Position numbers and translations under genes: made by a program. Positions 57,580 through 64,000 of a stretch of DNA of 64,000 nucleotides are shown here, piece after piece. The stretch covers positions 2,542,001 to 2,606,000 of the forward strand of contig OX467092.1 of assembly GCA_950106755.1 (NCBI GenBank), read 5' to 3'. The notes under the pieces are model-generated. The model worked only from the letters and a program-made list of their open reading frames with translations. It was not told the DNA's origin and searched no databases. Numbering within the stretch: the first letter of the stretch is position 1; each line of letters opens with the position of its first letter. Source of the DNA: Climacium dendroides. Its lineage: Eukaryota > Streptophyta > Bryopsida > Hypnales > Climaciaceae.

Positions 57580-59560
57580 TTTTTTATGCAACTGCAGGAG
57601 CGAATGAAGGAGTTCTACTGTGGAAGCTAGGTGAGGAAGATGTTCACTGTTTGCACTTCCAGAATTGGCAGACTCCACGCTGAAGCCCTCAGGACTGCGG
57701 ACAATTTGTAACTGAAGGATGGACATTCGGCTTCAAAGAATATTCACACGGAGGCTTCATACCTTCGCAGGAAAAGTGGGTGCTGAAGTGCGCCTCCGTA
57801 GCTAGGCGCCGCTTTCTTCCCTGGCAACTCCAACGTCCGCCGATTCTCCTTCCCGATGAAACTACGGTTGCTGCATTCCTGCTACGTGGTAGACCTTTAC
57901 ACTTCCGTAACCCTGCAATTCAGATCATTAGAATTCAAAGTGACATCATGCTGTGAGCATTGTAGGAAATGAAGTGTCATTCCTCGTTAGAATTACAGGC
58001 CACTTAGTAAACTAGGAAACAAGTTTTGTGAAGTATCCAAAACTATAACTCAGTTTTGAGGAACAGTTTTGTTCATGGAAGCTAAGGCGACGTACCTTAG
58101 CTGCGGCCGGAGGAAGTCACGCGCGATTTAAACCATGAAGCAGCACGGAATTCGAAGGCAGGAGCAAGGACCGTACTTTTCTTAAAAAAAAGAAGGCAGC
58201 AACATCGTCCATTCAGCGCACGAAGGACGAACGTCCAGTAAACGTGTGAAGGGAGGGAGGTGCTTCACGTTCCCCGCAAGCTTCTTCACCATACGCGCTA
58301 ATTTCAGGTAATTTTAAAAAAAGAACCTTTCTTTATGCCTACATGTCTTGCTTCTTTGACCTGTAGCACAATTGCCAAGCGATTAATTAGGGAACAATGT
58401 AACTTTTTTTTTAGAATTAAAAAGCCCGCAGTGAATGGATAACTGTCCAGTTGCTGCATTCCAGTGAACAATGACCCTCTGCGCGTGCGGAGGGTCACTG
58501 TTCACTGGAATGCGGCAACTGGACAGTTCCCCATTCATTGCGGGCTTGTCGCATGTCTATGAACAGTGACTCTCCGCTCGCGCGGAGGGTCACTGTTCAT
58601 AGACATTCGACTAGTACTGGAGAGCTAGAGACATTCGACTAGTATTGGAGTACATTCGCGCGGAGAGTTTTTAAACGGAGGGCCCACAACCCCCGACGAC
58701 TTCGGCCTGCTTGACTCCAGAAACGAAATATCTGCCGTGAAGTCAGATCGTCGTTCAGCGAAGCCAAGGGCCCATAGCTTGCTGCAGCGGGAGGCCACTG
58801 CACTGGGGACAGACCCTCGGAAGCCCCCGACGAAAGCAAAGTCAGATGTTCACACTTAGATGGCAAATGCGGGTGGTCCTACAGAGGATGAGAGGAGTTT
58901 GTTTTTTGAGACGGCTGGACATTCGGCCTCACCGGAAGATTTAAGAATCTAATGTGGAATTTAATATTTTCTTTCTCACGACACTTTGTCTTGCAGAATG
59001 CCAAACCGGAACCTTTCAAACGTCTAATACCTGAAGATATTTCAGTACCGTAGTGTAGTTTGCACCTTTTCCTAAGAGCCGGTTTGGCATGCATACTGGC
59101 CGCCCTCAGTGAAGCAGTGTCGGTCCTAGTGCAACGGCGTGCAACAGTTACCCTCCGCACGTGCGGAAGGTCACTGTTCATTTAATTCAAAGAATGACAC
59201 AGAACTGCTGCAGCGGAAATTTGAACATTGAAAATAGGTTTTACGTCTAAGTTGAGGACTTACCACGTCTTTCGTCCAAAGAGAAGTTGCAAGTTCTTCT
59301 TCTCCAAGGGAAGCGAAGACGCAACTGGGTTTCCTTCGAACTGCGCAGGCAATGCGAAATACATAAGAGATTAACAAATTAATGAAATGAACAGAACAGA
59401 AACCTTTGTGATGATTCCTTACCTTACTGTTTCGGAGAAGTAGTTGGAGCTGTATAAATCCCAAGTTCGGTCGCAGACATGAACTTGCGGGCAAGTCTGA
59501 ATCTCCCGATGAAGCTGGCAGAACGTCCTTCACGAGCGGAAGACTGAGTCAGTAGCAATG
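57580..59560 (-). other. Possible small multi-exon minus-strand transcript
   Basis: This is GC-richer than its surroundings. On the minus strand, good splice signals bracket an exon: donor AAG/GTAAGG at 59423, acceptor TGCGCAG at 59341, exon 59340-59263, donor GTAAGTCC at 59262. The two flanking pieces join in frame (LRNSK then FEGNPVASSLPLEKK). Further acceptor-like sites lie near 57915. The predicted peptide has no recognisable domain, and hairpin repeats interrupt the region (58422-58606 and 59144-59180). It may be a small gene, a lncRNA or a decayed gene. Confidence 0.3.
58422..58606. repeat. Two adjacent GC-rich hairpins
   Basis: Hairpin 1 (58422-58546) has about 57-bp arms from AAGCCCGC to GCGGGCTT. 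Hairpin 2 (58553-58606) has 25-bp arms starting ATGTCTATGAACAGTGAC. Both share the apex sequence GCGGAGGGTCACTGTTC. A third, shorter version is at 59144-59180. The next 40 bp repeat GACATTCGACTAGTAYTGGAG twice. Confidence 0.85.
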
Positions 59561-62500
59561 GCGGCAAAAGTCGTTTTACAAGGAGCGTTCACGCCGAATT
59601 AAAAAACCCCATATCTTTCAATGTCACAAAAATGCCGCCATCGCTGAAATCAGTATCCCGCGGAAACTGATTGTATTCCTTATGGTTCGAGCAGATTGGA
59701 ACTAGAGTAAGTGAGTTTGTGAGAGGCTTTTGAAGTTTGAATGCTAGTGATTGAGAGGTTTAGGGTTTCCGCATTCTTGAAGCTTGGGCCCCAGTTCTTG
59801 TATCACTCAATTTGAAAGCAACACTCACGTTTGGAACTGTGGCCACGAATTTTGTCAAGTGTGACATTTGTTTTTCATTTTTGAGCTCGTTTTAAGGTAG
59901 ATAAGGCTATTCTCCCCCTCATTTTAGACGTAGACATCGTAGGGCTATTTTGAGCGATAGAACATTTTCTCCAAAGGCGTGTGCTAGTTTCCAGAGTGAA
60001 ACTGAAGTAGAATCATAATTTTTCAATTGAATTTTTAATTTCTATGAATTTTTTAAGTTGTTTGTTTTGAAATTAGAAAATCACTTGTGACCTACAACCA
60101 TGACCATCCCATACACAACCTAGAATTGTCCAATTGAGTACAAAATTTTCTCTAATAAGGGATGTTCACTTTGTCTCCTATGTCATGGAATCCTTGATTT
60201 TGTCATAGTGTTCTTTTCTTTCATTTAGAAATGAAGAAAAAAGGGGGGAATGTTAGTTAGAATTGGGGCCACAAGTAGATGATGGAATTAGGTTGGTTTA
60301 TTAATGACATTTGTTTGCAAAAGGTGAACGATTGTTGTACCTTAAGGTGTTGTTTCCTTTGTGTTCTTCTTAATTTTTTTTTTAATTTGTTGGCATTTCA
60401 ATTTCCCTAAGTACTATTAATGAGAACTAATTATGAACACTTCTAAGATTGAACCTCTTATGAGTAAATGGTGCAAGATAGTGTGCGTAGGAAGCGAGCA
60501 CTTGAGGGTTTACGAAGCCCTTTTACTTCATAGGTTCTATTGAACTATAATGTACAGAAATAATTAGTGAGAGAAATAAAAATAGGTGCCCAGCATAAAA
60601 CTATGGCTTTTCCTAGACATTTTTTGAAATTTGTGTAGTACCTTAAGAGAAATTTGTTGTAGGTACGTTTTTGGATTCCTTTGTCATTTTAAATGTGTCC
60701 ACTTCTAACTTTGGAATTAAGCAAAGGAAATGAAGATCTTAGACACCTTCTAGAACTAGTTTAGAGTTTTGAGAGAAATATGTCATTTTTACCTAATTTG
60801 GTTCATAATTTTTCAAAAATGCCTAAACTTCCAACTTTTCAAGGGAGCAAAGGAAATGAAGTTCAATAATCGCCTCATGCAACAAAAACTAAGGAGTACT
60901 TGTTTTCTTAAGAAATTAATAACTATTTTGTTGTATTAATCATTTTGGTTTGATTGTCCGCATGAGAAAAAAGTATTTGTATGGAGGCTCTAATTTTCTC
61001 AATTTCTATCATTACTTCATAAAAATTGAAGGGAATTCAGCAAATTATATATGCTTTGAAGGAAATATATGCAATTTCTATTTAAACATTAGAGCGTGAG
61101 TTATACAGGATGAAGTCATTTTTTATAGTATATAGCAAAAGAAATATAAGAATCATAAAATAGTAGTAATCTGTACATTAGTTGTGCGTAAATTATAATT
61201 TTGTGTAGAGGGGAATCTTTCATTCCATACACTTGGGTAGGTTTAAAAAAAGCTGTAGAGTATGACCTTGTATAGGGAATTATGGCATCTTCTTTATAAA
61301 ATAAGTTGTTGACTTTGGTACTGTCTATAATGTTTTTTAAAAGATTTAATAAACAATTATGAGGAGGTTATGATGTTTTATTAGAACTATTTGAATGCTT
61401 ACATCAACAAATTTAAAGTTCGTCTACTAGCTATCAACAATTAATAGTTCTCTTTACTCTTAAATGTACTCAATTCTAAAAAATATAAATTAATGAAAGA
61501 GTGTTATATTTTTTATTTTCAAAAAACAATTCTAAAATGTCAACTAATTAGTTGATGATGTAAAATTATGAATTTAGAATCATTAGACCTCAAATCACAA
61601 GTTATGTATATCTGCTACTAGAGATGAGTGAATTGTATAAGAATGAATTGTTCTCATTTAGAAAAAAAATATATTGCAACGTTTTATCAAAATTTTGAAA
61701 ATTATTGTCACACGTTCTTACAATAATATAGTTCAAGATCATATGCTTATATATGCTAAGAAAATAAGGAGTACTTTTTAATCATTCCCTTAGAAATGAC
61801 AATTGTGAAAAAAATTTAATGGAAAAGATGTTTTGAAATTGTAGAGGGGTTATGAAGTGGATGTGTGCTTTAAAAATATAATATGTTATTAATTTTTTAA
61901 TGATTGCAAACTCAATTATGCCTTGATGAAGTGAGAGAATTGGAGAATGGAATGAATTAGTAATAATGTTGTAAGTCAAATTTTCATAACTCCTATTATT
62001 GCAAAGACATAATTAGACACATTCTATTACTTCAAAGTAATAGACAGTGCAGATTCTACAAAATTGATGAAGCAATTATCATCTAAGTATGTGTACGAAT
62101 CATACATTGAAATTTGTATGAAATTTCAAGTATTTATTGGTAAGTGCGTGAATGAATTATATAAAATGGAGAACATGTCGTAGTAATTTTATTATATGTT
62201 GCAACAATTTCATCTACTAAGGACTGAGATGTTTTCTGAAAGATTTTCTTAGTAAATAGTATCATAATGGGTGAATTGTTGGTCGTAGGGAATAGCAAAG
62301 CAGAAATGAGGAAGTCATATTCCACTGAAACGGCTTTTTGTATTTTAGACATTTTTATGAATGTTTTGTGTTTCTAAATGTTTAATCAGGGAATAGTGAA
62401 CACTGTTATTTGCACAGAATAATGTGTACAAGTCTCACGAATATGAAAACTAAGTATTGAAATGTAGGGAACATGTACTAGGTGTTGTTGAACTATACTT

Positions 62501-63806
62501 CAAAATACCTCAAAGGAGAGGTCACTCAATGGGGATTGTATGTACCAAGTACAGTGAAGTGTTTATTGTTGAGACTATTTTTTGTTGAAGTCAATGAGTG
62601 GTTCAAATTTATATTTAGGTCAACAACATATATTTTTTCTTCAAAAATTTGTATATACTTATTATCAATGTAAAAATTGTTAGCAATTCAAAATATGAAG
62701 TTCTGAAATACAAAAGCTTATTCGCTTCACAGAAGTTGTGTAAATGCATGGAATGACCACCCCTTGTCAAAACAGTGGTGTACGGAATGGCATTGTAAGT
62801 GTTTTTCAGCTGAATTGGAAGAAAATGCAATAGCATAATATGTATGATGCAAGTTTCTCAAGATAGAACGCAAACATTGTCGTACCATGTATTTTTACAA
62901 TTGAAAGAGTAGTAGGAATGTAAGAATGTAGACGTCAAACATAGAATTTCGAAAAAGAATTTAGTGCAACGATACTGTTTTGTTGAATGGCAAAAATAAA
63001 ATTAATAGGTAAACAAGTTGTTCAAAAATTTCAAGTAGATATAAATTAAGTACGAATGATACTAAGAGAACATTCAAGATACATAGGAATAAGAAACTTT
63101 TGACACTGTGGCTTATATGTGCATTGTGTAGTTCATGTTGAAATTTGTTTCTATGGTTCTTTTAACAAGGTGGTCATTGAGAGTATCCATTGAAAAGTAC
63201 GTGTGATGAAAATGTAGCTAGTCCTATGAACTACTTCAATTTAAAAAACAATTGACTGAAAAAATATGAATAATTTTTTCTATGTGTAAGTTTATGTTCT
63301 GAATTATTGATGTTTTTATTTGTTAATAAAAAGTAGTTACAAATTTTTTAAGTAAATAGATACACTGTAGAACTAAAAAGAAAGTTTTGCTCTCCTGTAT
63401 TACATAAGAAAAAATTGTCTAAAAAATGAACAGAGAACTTCCAAAAATATTTGTATATTGGAAGTTCATTTTTAGTTGAAAGGTGATGCAATTGTCATAT
63501 GAATGTGTTCTTTAAGAATATGCAAAATAAACTAACATGCCATTTCAGTGCATTTTTAAGCTCTTCTACAAATCAGTTCAAATTTTTTTGAAGTTTGAAA
63601 TTGTGGAAGTGGAATCCTATAGTCATTACTGAACAGTGCTCCAAAATTGTAATTAAAATTATGGTTTACTAGGAAGCACTTGTTTGCAAGCAATTTGTTG
63701 TAGTACAACTGAGTGCACCCTTTAAGCTTCATGTACACATTGTTGTACAAGAGAATGAAGGGAACTGAGCTCAGTATGAGTATGTGTTTCCCATGTGTGT
63801 TTAATA
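59561..63806. other. AT-rich spacer without recognisable genes
   Basis: Only short open frames without family features are present. TTTAGGGTTTCCGC near 59760 resembles plant promoter/5'-UTR sequence facing right, but nothing coding follows. No repeats of note. Confidence 0.45.
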
Positions 63807-63955
63807 CACTACTAGAAAATTTCGTATTTCTGTTGTTTTGGTCGCGTTGATCCGGTCAAAATCTGACAGAAATCTATTGTTTCAACAGATTTCTGTCAGA
63901 TTTTGACCGGATCAACGCGACCAAAACAACAGAAATACGAAATTTTCTAGTAGTG
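63807..63955. mobile_element. 150-bp palindrome MITE, copy 2
   Basis: 149 bp with the same termini as 29090-29239 and target duplication ATA (63804-63806 and 63956-63958). The arms pair perfectly except for one base near the 3-4 base loop. Where copy 1 has GTCACGTTG/CAACGTGAC, this copy has GTCGCGTTG/CAACGCGAC, so the two arms changed together. Confidence 0.92.
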
Positions 63956-64000
63956 ATAGCTCACACAATTATTTTTCAAAGTATTGAGGTGTGTTTGTTG

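Noticed and set aside
1..64000. A variant nuclear code in which TAG means glutamine
   Set aside because: In-frame TGA and TAA also occur, several stops pair with Arg, Trp or Lys in sister copies, and the TNPA-like gene ends with a normal TGA; decay by transition fits better.

Overview
This window reads as nuclear DNA of a land plant or close streptophyte relative. The signs are GT-AG introns of plant size, En/Spm (CACTA) and Ty3/gypsy elements with plant-type domains, a primer-binding site resembling the tRNA-Asp type of plant gypsy elements, and MITE-rich AT-rich spacers. A plant-type piggyBac-like transposase and an alpha2-delta-like VWA/Cache gene hint at a seed-free plant, but the sequence does not fix the species. 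Almost everything is mobile DNA, and only one region (31.3-38.7 kb) looks like an ordinary host gene.

Region 1 (1-27.7 kb) is a nest of elements. The oldest layer is a minus-strand piggyBac-like transposase gene. It was hit three times by one family of long-LTR gypsy elements: A (minus strand, LTR 1369-19602, with primer-binding site and gag to its left, running off the window), B (minus, 19678-23391, 5-bp duplication GCAAT) and C (plus, 24106-27535, 5-bp duplication GCACC). B and C look like solo LTRs. Each of the three LTRs carries its own protein-coding gene (about 560-700 codons, globular domain followed by a coiled coil) in element-sense orientation. LTR A was then hit by a 13,782-bp CACTA element (4366-18147, duplication TGG) with a tnp2-type transposase gene on the minus strand and a TNPA-like gene on the plus strand, divergently arranged. 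A 365-bp hairpin MITE sits in the leader of element A.

Region 2 (27.7-31.3 kb) holds a 1.13-kb element with TTAA duplications and piggyBac-like ends, itself containing a 150-bp perfect palindrome MITE.

Region 3 (31.3-38.7 kb) is an eight-exon minus-strand gene for a secreted/type I membrane protein with VWA and Cache-like regions. All exons join in phase, but codon 60 is TGA. Its introns hold a 1.2-kb non-autonomous CACTA element and three members of a MITE family with 4-bp duplications.

Region 4 (38.7-45.2 kb) has a LINE tail, a Harbinger-like MITE, two more members of the 4-bp MITE family and an unrecognised GC-richer stretch.

Region 5 (45.2-49.7 kb) is a 1,466-codon intronless minus-strand frame of unknown family, broken by three in-frame stops but no frameshift. 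It contains an arginine-glycine tract and a ParB-like DGQH motif.

Region 6 (49.7-64 kb) is AT-rich and mostly empty. It has a second 1.2-kb CACTA derivative, degenerate tandem repeats, GC-rich hairpins with possible small spliced exons at 57.6-59.6 kb, and a second copy of the 150-bp palindrome at the right edge.

A theme runs through the window: nearly every coding sequence is interrupted by in-frame stops, many readable as CAG to TAG or TGG to TAG/TGA, while frameshifts are rare. That is what cytosine-methylation decay of silenced DNA would leave.
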